DNA of 64,000 nucleotides from Euptelea pleiosperma (lineage: Eukaryota > Streptophyta > Magnoliopsida > Ranunculales > Eupteleaceae): contig CM068553.1 in NCBI GenBank assembly GCA_035048495.1, positions 28,916,978 to 28,980,977 on the forward strand, in the 5' to 3' direction. Positions 47,056 to 57,526 of this stretch are shown here, piece by piece (the stretch's first letter is position 1; the number at the start of each line of letters is the position of its first letter). Below the pieces are notes generated by a model. It searched no databases and was not told the DNA's origin. It saw nothing but the letters and a program-made list of their open reading frames with translations. The translations under genes and the position numbers were made by a program.

Positions 47056-48742
47056 CTCGGGTGTACGGGAGTGCAAAAAGGAAAGAACATGACGGAATCA
47101 GAAAGCTCCTAAAGTGGGAAGCTCCACTCGTGGAAACTTTCCTTTCAAACATTTTAGTTATTTTTAGAACTTTTTAATTATTATTTTTAATGACTCGAAT
47201 GGCCGAGTGCAACTTGTAATAACTTAGGACACTTTCCATCTTTTGAATATTTGCTAGATCTTGTTCTAGGGTTTTTAGAAACCCTAGATTGAGTAATAAT
47301 TCAAAAATATAAAAAATATTAGGATGCTTATTTTCTACTACTTTTAGTTAGATTTTAGGAATTTTTTATTTTGGAAAGTTTCCAGAAATAAAGGGATTTA
47401 AAAATTAGGGTTTTCGTTTTAGGAAATTCCAAATTTGGTGAAATTCTATTCTTAGAAATTCTCTTATTCTTGGAAAGTCCTAGAATAGAAATATTCTAAT
47501 TCTCAAAAGTTCCTTAATTTGGAAAATTTTCAAATTCAATCGAGAGTGCAATCTCGTACAATTTGGAAGGTTTCAAAACCCTAATTTGGAAACAAACTCA
47601 AAACTGGCCAAAAATTCATTGTGTGTTGTGTGCAACCCTCAAACGGCAAGTCTCTTCCAAGCAATTCCCCATCCCTAGGTCATTGATCTAATCACTACAT
47701 GTAGGAACATGGTTCGTGTGTGGGTAGGGAGCGAAAGCTCAAAAAGGTGGAGTTAGGCCCAAGCCCATTTGGATACCCCTCCCTATTCCACGGAGGCGAC
47801 CCCATGGCGTGCCCATGGGAGGTAAGTTCCTTCCCTTGCCTTAAGTGCGATACTGTGCAATTGGATGCATTATAGTGCCACGTGTCTATTTGCTTTTTGC
47901 ATCAACTTATTCATACTGCATGGATGTGGCCGCTAATTAATGAACCCTAATTGAGCAGACCCAGCTCCTTTTTAAAAATGGTGGAATTTTATCACCCACC
48001 TCATCACTCCAGCTGAGCTTGATCCCAAAGATCCACTCTAATAAAAAGAACCAAGAACTAGAGCCAAGCTAGATCGGTGTTCTAGAACACCCCTCCACGT
48101 AGTCTTTCCATCCATCCCAGGTCGAATAAGTCCACGAGTACGGGTCCCTGTTGTCTAACACACCCATAGGTCCCTACTACTCGAGTATACCGAGCTCGCC
48201 AGTGGCATCCTTGGTTCTTTGATTGGTCTGCAATTCATTGGGTTAGGAACACAAACCAAGCCTAGCTTATACTAAGGGAACACTCATTTCCATTTTGTGA
48301 CAAATCTGGCAAGTCTGGGGTGTATTTAAGTCAGCTGATGTGCCGCACGTCTGTCTAGGCTTCGGATTATCTCGCGATCAATTTGAGTTAGTACTGAAGC
48401 ATTTGCTTTGAAGAGTGTATCCCAGTGAGAACCCAAGAGCGACAAAGTTAGTCCGGCGGTTAAAAAGATAAACCAGTGGTCCGCTCACTGTCATAATCTA
48501 CCATACCCCACAAACTAACAAGATAAATCTTCAAACTTATCCTGATTTGTTTTAGACATAGGATTATCTTGGTTGCTCTATGTGCATCATTTAGGATCAC
48601 CACTCCAGTGCCTCCTTGTGGCAACTTCTTGCCAAGTCTAGGGCTTGCTTTTCAATCGTATGCCCGTTTGGACTCATCCGAACAAACGATTGATTTGATC
48701 TGAGAATCTCTTTCCTATAGTGGATTCTTCACTGACTCCTTC
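47056..48742 (+). other. G leader, non-coding
   Basis: Aligns in reverse with the D leader (34116-35852), including the CCCTAG palindrome (47265-47288). No ORF is shared. An untranslated leader of about 1.7 kb is long but usual for Athila-type elements. Confidence 0.65.
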
Positions 48743-49130
48743 TGAAATTATGATTTTTCCGCGTCGTCAATTCGGAAACCCTAACTTCAACAATATTTGT
48801 AAAATCCGATTATCTGCAAAATATAACTTGTATAGCAGTACGTGTCGGATGTCGATCCGCACTCAGTGTGAGTTAGCACAATAAGGAATTAAAACTGACA
48901 AATAATATACAGAGAGAAATGAGAATGGTGGAAGAGATGAGAAGGGCGAGTCGATTTAAAAACAACATTCATTTGAGATTCAGAACACCAAAATATCAAA
49001 AACAACTTCATTAATCATCAAAGAGTGCGTACATAAATCAAAATAACAAAAATAAAGAAAGCATGTAAGAAAGCATGTAAAGGGATGAGAGATGAAGAGG
49101 TAAGGGAAAGAAACGTCCATTGAAATCTGA

Positions 49131-49545
49131 GAGCTAAGGGCGCTACCGATCAAGAAGAGGATCGTCCAAGACTTCGATGAATGCTTCAATCAAGAGAAGG
49201 GTTTTGACAGAGAAGCATCCCATGACCTTTGGAGCTAAGGGCGCTACCGATCAAGAAGAGGACCGTCCAAATTTCATGGAATGCTACTCAATCGAGAGAA
49301 GGGGTAAGGGAAAGAAACGTCCATTGAAATCTCAGAGCTAAGGGCGCTACCGATCAAGAAGAGGATCGTCCAAGACTTCGATGAATGCTTCAATCGTGGA
49401 GAAGGGTTTTGATAGAGAAGCATCCCATGACCTTTGGAGCTAAGGGCGCTACCGATCAAGAAGAGGACCGTCCAAATTTCATGGAATGCTGCTCAATCGT
49501 GGAATCCACATCGACTCTTACCGGCCGACAAGGTAGATGTGAATT
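49131..49545. repeat. About 102-bp tandem repeat, four units, in H
   Basis: GAGCTAAGGGCGCTACCGAT recurs at 49131, 49232, 49335 and 49437. Units 1 and 3, and 2 and 4, are the closest pairs, so the array grew by doubling a 204-bp pair. Confidence 0.92.
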
Positions 49546-49696
49546 GGCTAATGTACTATAATGTGCCCTAAAAAGCTCACCTTTTCACTCGCCGAAAGGA
49601 GTCGGCCAAGTGAATAGGCGATCGGCCTGAGAATGTAGTGAGAGGATCTAGAGAGAGAAAATAGACTTAGAAAGAGAAATCTCAATCTAGAGAGAG

Positions 49697-49980
49697 AACA
49701 TGGGATTAGGGATGTCACGTCCCTTCCATGTCGTCTAGAGAGAGAAAGTGAGAGAAACTAGGTAGAGAGAGAAAGTCACTAATTCTAGAAAGAGAAAGTG
49801 AGGGTTTGGACACAGGTTTAGGGATGAGACGTCCCTTCCATGTCCGTTAGAGAAAGGGAGAGAGAAACTAGGATTTCTAGAGAGAGACATCTCACTCTAG
49901 AGAGAGCAAATAGAATGTAGAGAGAGAAAGTAGAGAAAGAGAACATGGAATTAGGGATGTCACTTCCCGTCCATGTCATT
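49697..49980. repeat. Degenerate tandem repeat, three units, in H
   Basis: TTAGGGATG with CGTCCCTTCCATGTC recurs at 49697, 49809 and 49942, separated by TAGAGAGAGAAA runs. Confidence 0.75.
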
Positions 49981-52900
49981 TAGAGAGAGAGGAGATCTAG
50001 AGAGAGAAAGTAGAAGAAGAGAGAGAAACTCACCATAGTACTTACCGAAATGAAGATAGCATGGTGTCGGCCATTGATTAGGTCAAGTAAGTGCATTTGC
50101 ATGGAAATGATGAGGCTAGTGGCTGCAAGGTTGGCCATGATGATGGACCACGTGAAGTCGGGATCATTGTGCATGGGATGTGGCCGTGGTGTGCACTAAT
50201 GATGGTGTGCTCAGTCCGTGGAGGGGGCAGCATTAGAGTTCCAAGAAGAAGGTGCAGGCCAAGGTTTTGTTGGCTAGACAGGCAGCACATGGAAGATGGT
50301 TCACGGCCTAGCTGTGGAGCTTGCAGAGGTGACCGAATGAGAGATGAGCGGTGGCTGAAGGGATGGAGAAGAGTGTGCACACAAGCAGCGTGGTGTGGTG
50401 GCTCACATGTAAAGGAAGAACACCACAGCTGTGGTGCTTTTGGGGCAGCAAGGTGGCTATAGGTTGACGAATACGGGCATGAGCAGGGTGTTGCTGACCA
50501 GCTGTTATGAAGAGGAGCACTAGTTGGATGTGCCTGCAACCACGTTGGAGAGAAGGGGCATGGAGATGCAGGTTCGGTGGTGGAGATCTGAGGAGAGGGA
50601 GAAGATGACCACGTGGAGGAGCATTAGCCGGTGGTTGGAGAGGTCTGCAACCGGTGGTCGCAGGTTGTTGCAGCACCGTAGGTAGTGTAGTGCACTCAGC
50701 ACAGGGATGGAGGCATGGAGGTGATGACGGTGACGGTAGCTGCTGGTGTGGGAGTGAGCAAGAGAAGGAGGCTGTTGCAGTGGAGGATCTACCTGAGTTG
50801 TAGGTTGGAGGTGCTCTAACGACCAGCGTACTGAGGAGAGAATGAACAGACTGCTACTGTGAACACCGATTGGTGTTGCAGGTGCATGAATTGCAGTTTG
50901 TCATGGTGGAGGAATCATGAAGGAGGATGGTCAGCAGGTGCATGGAGTGAGAAGGCATTGCAGAGGCGGTGTAGCTGTTTGGACAGCAACTAGTTGGAGG
51001 GGGCAGTGAATCACACAAAAACTTGCAGGTTGCAAGCTGTTTGAACGTGGTGGTAAGAGGAGGTGGCTTGAAGTGTAGAGTCAGCAAAGTTGATGAGGAC
51101 CCCATGAGATGGTGTGAACCAGCGGTAAGGAGAAGCTGTAGTGATCAAAACAGCAAGGGAAGAGGGAGATCGGTCCCTTCAATGGTGGAAGGATGCAGCA
51201 ATGTTCGGCCATTGGAGGAGATGGTGGCCATGATGAAGCTTACTAGATGGAGTACCGGCTGAAGGATGCACAGGCAGACAAGAGAGAGGAGTATGATCTG
51301 AGGTGTAAGGATTATGGGTTTGGTGGTGTGGTGGCTCATGTCACCGGAGTTGCAGTCCAACTCAGGTGTTGACCGGTGTTGGTCCATTAGCAGGTGGAGA
51401 AGGAAAGAACGGTGTAGAAGATCACCTGCAGGAGCTACAGGTGCTCACTGCATCAAGATGGGGAGATCGTGGACAACAGGGTAGTTGCTGCAACTCCTGT
51501 CATTGAAGGACCAGATTTGGAATCTTCATGGTGATCATACCAGAACACACCGTGGAGCTCTAATAGAGAGAGGACAGCGATCTAGAACGGTTGTGATTGT
51601 GGTTTGGTGAGGGAGAAGGGAGTGACGGTGGTGAAGAGGATGGTGATGGGTTGCAGGTTTCCGGCAAGGAGATGGTGGGATAACGAACCTGCAAGTTGCA
51701 GGTCTTGAGAACCATGGAAAGCAACAACAGTTGGTTGCTGGTTCAGTCCGACCGGTGGAATTTGTAGGGCAGCAAGCTGAGAGAATGGGGAGATGCAGAT
51801 CTGCATGTAACCATTGGTGATGGTTCTTGGTACGCCTGGAGAAGAAAGTGGCCGGAGTGGAGGAGGATGTGAAGGAAAAGGAAGAGGGGAAGCATGGTTG
51901 CTGCCCGGAAAGGAAATGAGCAGCCATTGTGAGGTGCACCAACAGCAAGGTGGTGAGCCCGTTTTTGTGAAGGTGGAGGAACAACAATCAACATGAGTCC
52001 ATGCTATTTGAGAGAGAGAGAGGGTTAGTTAGAGAAATATTAGGAGAATAGGTTAGAGGAATGAGATGGGGGTTTCGTGGAATGAAGAGAGAGAAATGGT
52101 CAAGGAAGACCAATTCTCTCACATTCATGATGTGGGCTAAAAAAGGCCATGGGCCCTTCTATTTGAAGTGAAACCTTGGCCCACTTTATTCAAGTGAGGC
52201 CTTGGTCATATAAGTTTGGCTTTGGGCCTCTATGGGGTCACATGGGTTATTGAGAACCCGCAGATATTAAATGGGTGAAGGCCGTGGACCATGGGCCATG
52301 GATTTGAGTTTTGGAGGCTTGTCAGCCACTTGGCCATAGGCTTTGTGTGCCGCCATTGAAGGCATTGGGGCCACATGATTAGATTAGTGAAGATAGAGGG
52401 ATGATGATTGGGTCAAACTCAAGATTGGCGAACCGTTAGATCTAGAGAGATCGAACGGTCCGAAGGATGATCTAAAGGTCCGATGGAAGATCTAACGATG
52501 GAAAAGCTATGTGAGATGGGATGGAGCTAGAGGATAGAAGATTAGAGGTTAAATGATGGAGATCGGAGGGTTAGGATGATCGATCTGAAGATCGGATGGT
52601 GAGATATAGGCACTTCAATCATGGAGAGGGGGATCGGAAGGTAGATCTTGGGATCTAATGGTAGGATGAGATGATCTACGGGTTAGATATCTAGAGAAAT
52701 GGAGAGAGAATTAGAAGAGAGGAGAGAGAAAATAATACAAAATAAAGGCAAAAGAGCTGGCGAAGGGTCTTGAACCCTGATCTTCAATGTAATCTTCAAT
52801 CGGCTTCACCAATCACGTAAACCGTCATTTGATGCGGCTTTGAATCACTTTGGCCCGTCTCTCGGTCTTTAGGTTTGCCTCTCTCTTGAATCTTTATCTG

Positions 52901-53317
52901 GCTCTCTGATCCTCTGACTTGACCCGTACTTGGCCTGTATCTTCTAGTCATAGCCTGTTGGCTCTTTAAGCTTTGATATTAGGCTTCTATGGTTGATCTT
53001 GGGCCTGTAAGTCTCAAAAATCGCCCGATCGGGTTTCCTGCGAGAGAAAAGCGCTTAATGAGACTTAATCGAAACAGCTTCATATCTAGACTTCCAGAAA
53101 TGTGTTTAATGCATGCAAATATACCATTTCGTCCAGAAAAGTGTGTTCTACGCAATGAAAGAGATTGATATAGAAAAGTGGATAAGTAGCAAAGTTTAAC
53201 GTATGAGAGTGTGATAACACTAAAGGGTAATGGCTTAAAATAAGCACTTTTAAGCGAATATCACCTTCCTCATCTCTTTCTCCACCCGCCTCTCCCAATG
53301 CAACAACATTTGTAGTA

Positions 53318-54351
53318 ATGGCAGACGAACAACCTCTTATCGAGACGTTTGCCCCTATCTCTGCTAATCCGCCTACATGTATTGTTCTTCCACCTACTAC
53401 GGCGGTACAATTTGAGATTAGGCCGTAGACGATCCAAATGCTGCCAACCTTTCGTGGTCTCCCAAGAGAAGACTCGTATTCCCATACTAGGGAATTCCAA
53501 CATGTCATCCTACTTTTCAAGAACCAGAACCTTGATGATGACAATGCGCGTCTACGAGTCTTTCCATTCTCGCTGAAAGATCGAGCCTCAGATTGGCTCT
53601 ACTCCTTACCCGCTGACTCAATGAACAATTGAAAAGAGTTAGTGGGCAAATTCATGTCCAAATTCTACTCCATGACTCGGACCAACCAGATGAAATAACT
53701 CATCTAAGACTTCCGACAGAAGTCCGATGAGAAATTCTTTGAAGCGTGGGATAGGTTCCAGGACTATCTGACAAAGTGTCCCCACCACAGCATCGAGAAG
53801 GACAATCTTGTCCATATCTTCTACAAGGGACTTACTAATGAGTCAAGTACCATGGTAGAGTCCATGTGCCAGGGCAAGTTCATGCACAAGACTCCGACTG
53901 AAGCTTACAAATTCTTAGGAGAGTTAGGGAAAACTCTCAACATTGGACAACTGACTCCGAGTTCAATCGCACTACTTCGGTCCAAAGGACCACCAAGGGA
54001 CTTGAAGCTATAATCGATACTGAGCTAAGATCCCTCATTTAGGATCTTACTAAATTTGTCTCAGCCTTAACTGTCTCTATCCAGAAACCTGCTCGTCCAT
54101 CGTCCCAAGTCATGAATGTGGGTCACGAGAACCCTATGGATTCTTGCAATCTCTGTATGCAGCCCTACCATACAGCTGAGCATTGTCCTCTCAATGATGG
54201 ATGTGCCCCTCACATGCAGGAAGAAGTCTGTGCTTTCAGCACTTTCAAACTACCCACTCAGAACTCGTATAGTCAATCATATCATCCTGATACGAGGAAC
54301 CACCCCAACTTCTCCTGGAGGCAACAACCTGCTAAACAGCAGCGCCAACCT
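53318..54351 (+). pseudogene. G gag, Athila-type
   Basis: Starts MADEQPLIETFAP at 53318. The Retrotrans_gag core follows: MLPTFRGLPREDSY, VFPFSLKDRASDWLYSLP, KFMSKFYSMTRTNQMK and WDRFQDYLTKCPHHSIE. A zinc-type segment has CNLCMQPYHTAEHCP (about 54140), then YHPDTRNHPNFSWRQQP. This order is the one known for Athila gag. In-frame stops lie near 53429, 53630 and 53700. The frame runs into the CACTA terminus at 54352. The protein forms the element's capsid. Confidence 0.88.
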
Positions 54352-54599
54352 CACTACAACAAAATTGACTTTTAATGGCATTATTTTTATGGGATTTATT
54401 ATAAAACGCCATTAAAAGTAGAAAAGTAATAGGGTTGACGGCATTAAGTCTATGAACACTGTTATACTAAGTATTTTATTCAATTTGGCGGTAGATATTC
54501 TATTTGAGAATGGCATTCTTATTGTGAATGCCATTACATTAAACATAAAAACACGACCTAACCTCTTTTTCCCCCACGACCTAAAATAGGTCTCACGAG

Positions 54600-54779
54600 C
54601 TCCAAACCCTATTTTCCCATTCTTGCGGTTCGCTTCATCTTCTTCGCTCTTCGACGAAGAGTTTCCAGATTTTTGAGAATCTCTTGCGCTCCTCACAGCA
54701 CATACTCAGTGTGCTTTGGCTCTCATGTCTCACGTCGCTGCAACTCTCCCTCGACTCTGTTGCAATCGTTCTCGAGGTA

Positions 54780-54843
<64 letters not shown>

Positions 54844-55549
54844 CCTTTCTCTCTTTCTCTTTCTTTAAGATTGTAGCATTATTTTGGGGTACTCAGATCC
54901 CTTTATTTCTGAAACCCTAGCTCGGTTTCTCACCCTTTAACCCAAAAATAATGCTTCTTCGATTAGGGCATTTTGGGTTGATATGCACAATCGATTTTCA
55001 TCTCTTTATTTTTGTGTTTTGGGGTACCAATGTGAAGATGTGATTAGATCCAACACCTGAAACCCTTAAATGGTTTTTGACAGTCGTATTTCAAAGTTTC
55101 AGGTAGTTGAGGGTACTCATTTGGGGTTCTAGGCGTACCAACAGCGAATTTGAGGGTTTCCATCATCTTTGGCTTTGCTTTACACGCAGTGTAGAGACAT
55201 GTAACCAGGTGGAAAATGACTAACTTCGTTGGCATCCTGGATAAATTGTGTAGTATCCAAAATTGGTCCCCTAAATTTCCTCTAAAGGCATGGGATTCCC
55301 ATTGTGTAGTAATTACCTCGTGTGTGGTGTTTAGGTCTTGGACTCCAAATTCTGGGTTGCATCTAGAGTGATCTTAGGTTTTTGTTCTTTGTGGTTAAGA
55401 ATTGAAGATCTTGAGTTTGTTTGAGCTTGTTGGCAGAGGTTTGCATTTGTGCCCTAGTATTGAGTTCACGACTTAGGAATGTATGCCTTACTAGTTTTCC
55501 TTGAAAAGTTGTTCTTTTTTATGATATTAAGCTTTTGTTTGTGATGTAG
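54600..55549 (+). other. Possible 5' exon and first intron of an unrecognised gene
   Basis: 54600-54778 looks like a CT-rich 5' untranslated region or first exon. It has ATG at 54727 (MSHVAATLPRL) and a splice-like CGAG/GTATCT at 54779. A (TC)n run at 54784-54838 follows, then T-rich intron-like DNA. Confidence 0.3.
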
Positions 55550-55633
55550 GGAGGTGATTGAAAACATGATGAAGGTGGGTGAGATCAGTGCACGTTTGAA
55601 ACATATGGAGGTAGCTTTGAAACCACAAACTTG
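55550..55633 (+). CDS. Candidate exon 84 bp, unknown gene
   Basis: It is flanked by TTTGTGATGTAG and GGTAAAT, plant-type splice signals. The open frame EVIENMMKVGEISARL, HMEVALKPQT is helical and charged. Its phase (two bases left over) joins exactly to the next candidate exon at 56965 as Trp. I do not recognise the protein. Confidence 0.4.
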
Positions 55634-56964
55634 GTAAATAATATGCTGTTTTACTTCTTATTACGGGTATTTTATCCATTGCATGAATTACTCGTACATT
55701 CCAACATGATGCATTGCGTTGTTCCTGGTTGTATTAGATGGCCCTGCTTGTGGATAGTCTACACACTATTCTTAGATGGATGAAATCTGAAATTTCATTT
55801 GAAATGGTTTTGTTGATTATAGTATTTTTCGTTTGTCTATTTTTTTCTTTGTGATTTTTTGGTTGTTTCAATGTGTCAGTCAATGCACATCTTTCCTCAT
55901 GTTTCATGATTCCAAAAAGTGGAAGGACATTGAATTTTGAAGAAGTTTAATTTAGAAGGTAAAGTGAAAAGATCCATTGCTGCTGTTGTTTTTCCCTCTA
56001 TACATCCTCTTCCCTTGTCAAAATTGTTCCTCTCATGTTATCTTACAGATTGGGGACATATGTCTACTTCAAGAAATGTCAATTTTTAACACAGCCATTG
56101 ATCCTATTGTTGTGATCTCATTTCTTGTGGGAAAGCACCAGCAACTATACATTTCATTCAAAAGCTTTAGCAACCCTTCAGTCACTTACATGCCATTAAA
56201 CCAAAAACCCACTTTTCATATTTCAAGAATTTCTGAGTTTAATTTTTCGAATAGGAAAAATAACAGCCTTTCTCCCCTATGAATTACAGACCTTTAATTA
56301 TTAATTTTTTAATAGAAATTAATTTTTTAATAGAAAAAACAAAATGAAAAAACCTTCTTTATTTTGCAACATGATGGATGGTGATTGGGCTGAAACTTGC
56401 TAGATGGAGAGTCGGTGAGCTGGTCCATAAGGACTCTGTCTGCCATCTGTGTAGACCCTGTCTTCACAGTGATTGAAATCTGTTGTGTCTGCCCAGAGTA
56501 TCGCGCATCTTATTTTTTCATGGTTATTAAAAAATTTCCATACTTGTTTTCCCATTACTGAGGTGCAAGTACTGAATTTTGGTTCCATGAGTCATATTTA
56601 TCAAGCCTATTTCTTGGAATAGGTGAGTTATAGATTCTGAAATATTAGTATAAATGTAAAATTAGAAATTAAGGTGTTAAGATCTAGTTTTTTTTTATAG
56701 GTAAGCCATTCTTGAACATTTATCCATGCTCTTTCACCCATTTAATTTTGCCACACAATTTTCTATTAAGTGTATTGACAATATCCAATGGAGTGTAGGA
56801 GTATTAAGAATTTAGAATAATCCATGCAACATAATGATAAAGTGATTATCATTTGTCTTAATTGTTGTACCAAGGTGCATCTGTTATGGGTGTCTGCAAG
56901 AGAGTACTTATATTTGGTACAAAAGTACTTTTAGTTCATTTTTGTTACAAATTATGGAAATCAG
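55634..56964 (+). other. Intron-like, T-rich DNA
   Basis: No gene seen; ORF at 55977 is a shadow. Confidence 0.35.
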
Positions 56965-57019
56965 GGAAGCTATTGAAGAGGCCGTTAACTCTCAGGCATT
57001 AAAGCAAATTCAGTCTCAG
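56965..57019 (+). CDS. Candidate exon 55 bp, unknown gene
   Basis: Between GAAATCAG and GTAACC. Continues the frame of the 55550 exon as EAIEEAVNSQALKQIQSQ and leaves phase 0. Small helical segment; family unknown. Confidence 0.4.
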
Positions 57020-57456
57020 GTAACCAGGTTGGCTTTTCCCATAAAGACCGCCACTTTTTGATCTGTAAAGCTGGGCAATAGTTGTAATGTTCAAATATGT
57101 CGTTAATCTTGTTAGACATGCCATCAAACAGGCTCAGGCCAAAGGATCCACTAGGTTATGATATTTTTTGACTTGTTTTGTGGCTGCTCATTTGGTTTTA
57201 TATGGTAACTAAGTTTACTCTCATATGTCATATGTTGGAATTGAATGACCTTTCTTCCCTCAACTTCAGTAGTTCTTTTTTCTATTTGAGGACTGATTTA
57301 GGCTGAAATAGGAGGACTTGTCTTAGGCAAGGGAATTGGATCATTGTGGGACGAAGCTAAGATGCAGATATCATGCCTTTTTATTATCTTATTTCTTTCT
57401 CAAATCCTATTTTTTCTTGTTTATAATCTCAACACCGTGAGCATCTTGTTCTACAG

Positions 57457-57526
57457 GCTATGAGGCCCTTGGGAGCCTAACATCCAAGCTTGGTCAAGGA
57501 ACTCAGAAGTGTATGGGTTCACCAAG
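57457..57526 (+). pseudogene. Candidate exon 70 bp with in-frame stop
   Basis: Between TTCTACAG and GTGAGT. In phase with the previous exon it reads AMRPLGA and then TAA. The other frame is open (YEALGSLTSKLGQGTQK) but does not join. Either the transcript ends here or the gene is broken. Confidence 0.3.

Larger units (their letters stand above)
48743..53263 (-). mobile_element. H: 4.5-kb solo LTR of family L in the G leader
   Basis: Duplications ccttc at 48738-48742 and 53264-53268. It has only one set of LTR termini and no PBS or PPT, so it is a single LTR. It is enlarged by tandem arrays (49131-49545, 49697-49980) and a long G/T-rich stretch (50040-52000), whose minus-strand ORFs are not recognisable proteins. 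tRNA-like segment at 52755-52822. Confidence 0.9.
44607..54351 (+). mobile_element. G: Athila-like family L element on the plus strand, 5' part
   Basis: 5' LTR 44607-47039, PBS 47042-47055, leader 47056-48742, solo LTR H inserted, then gag 53318-54351. It is the copy that ties the long LTR family to an Athila-type gag. Its 3' part is not seen: a CACTA end interrupts gag at 54352. Confidence 0.85.

Noticed and set aside
50040..52000. Several overlapping ORFs of 60-150 residues
   Set aside because: Cys/His/Ser/Leu-rich on the minus strand, no shared protein in other LTR copies, no recognisable motif.
48743..53263. H as a complete element with two LTRs
   Set aside because: Only one left and one right LTR terminus are present, with no PBS or PPT inside.
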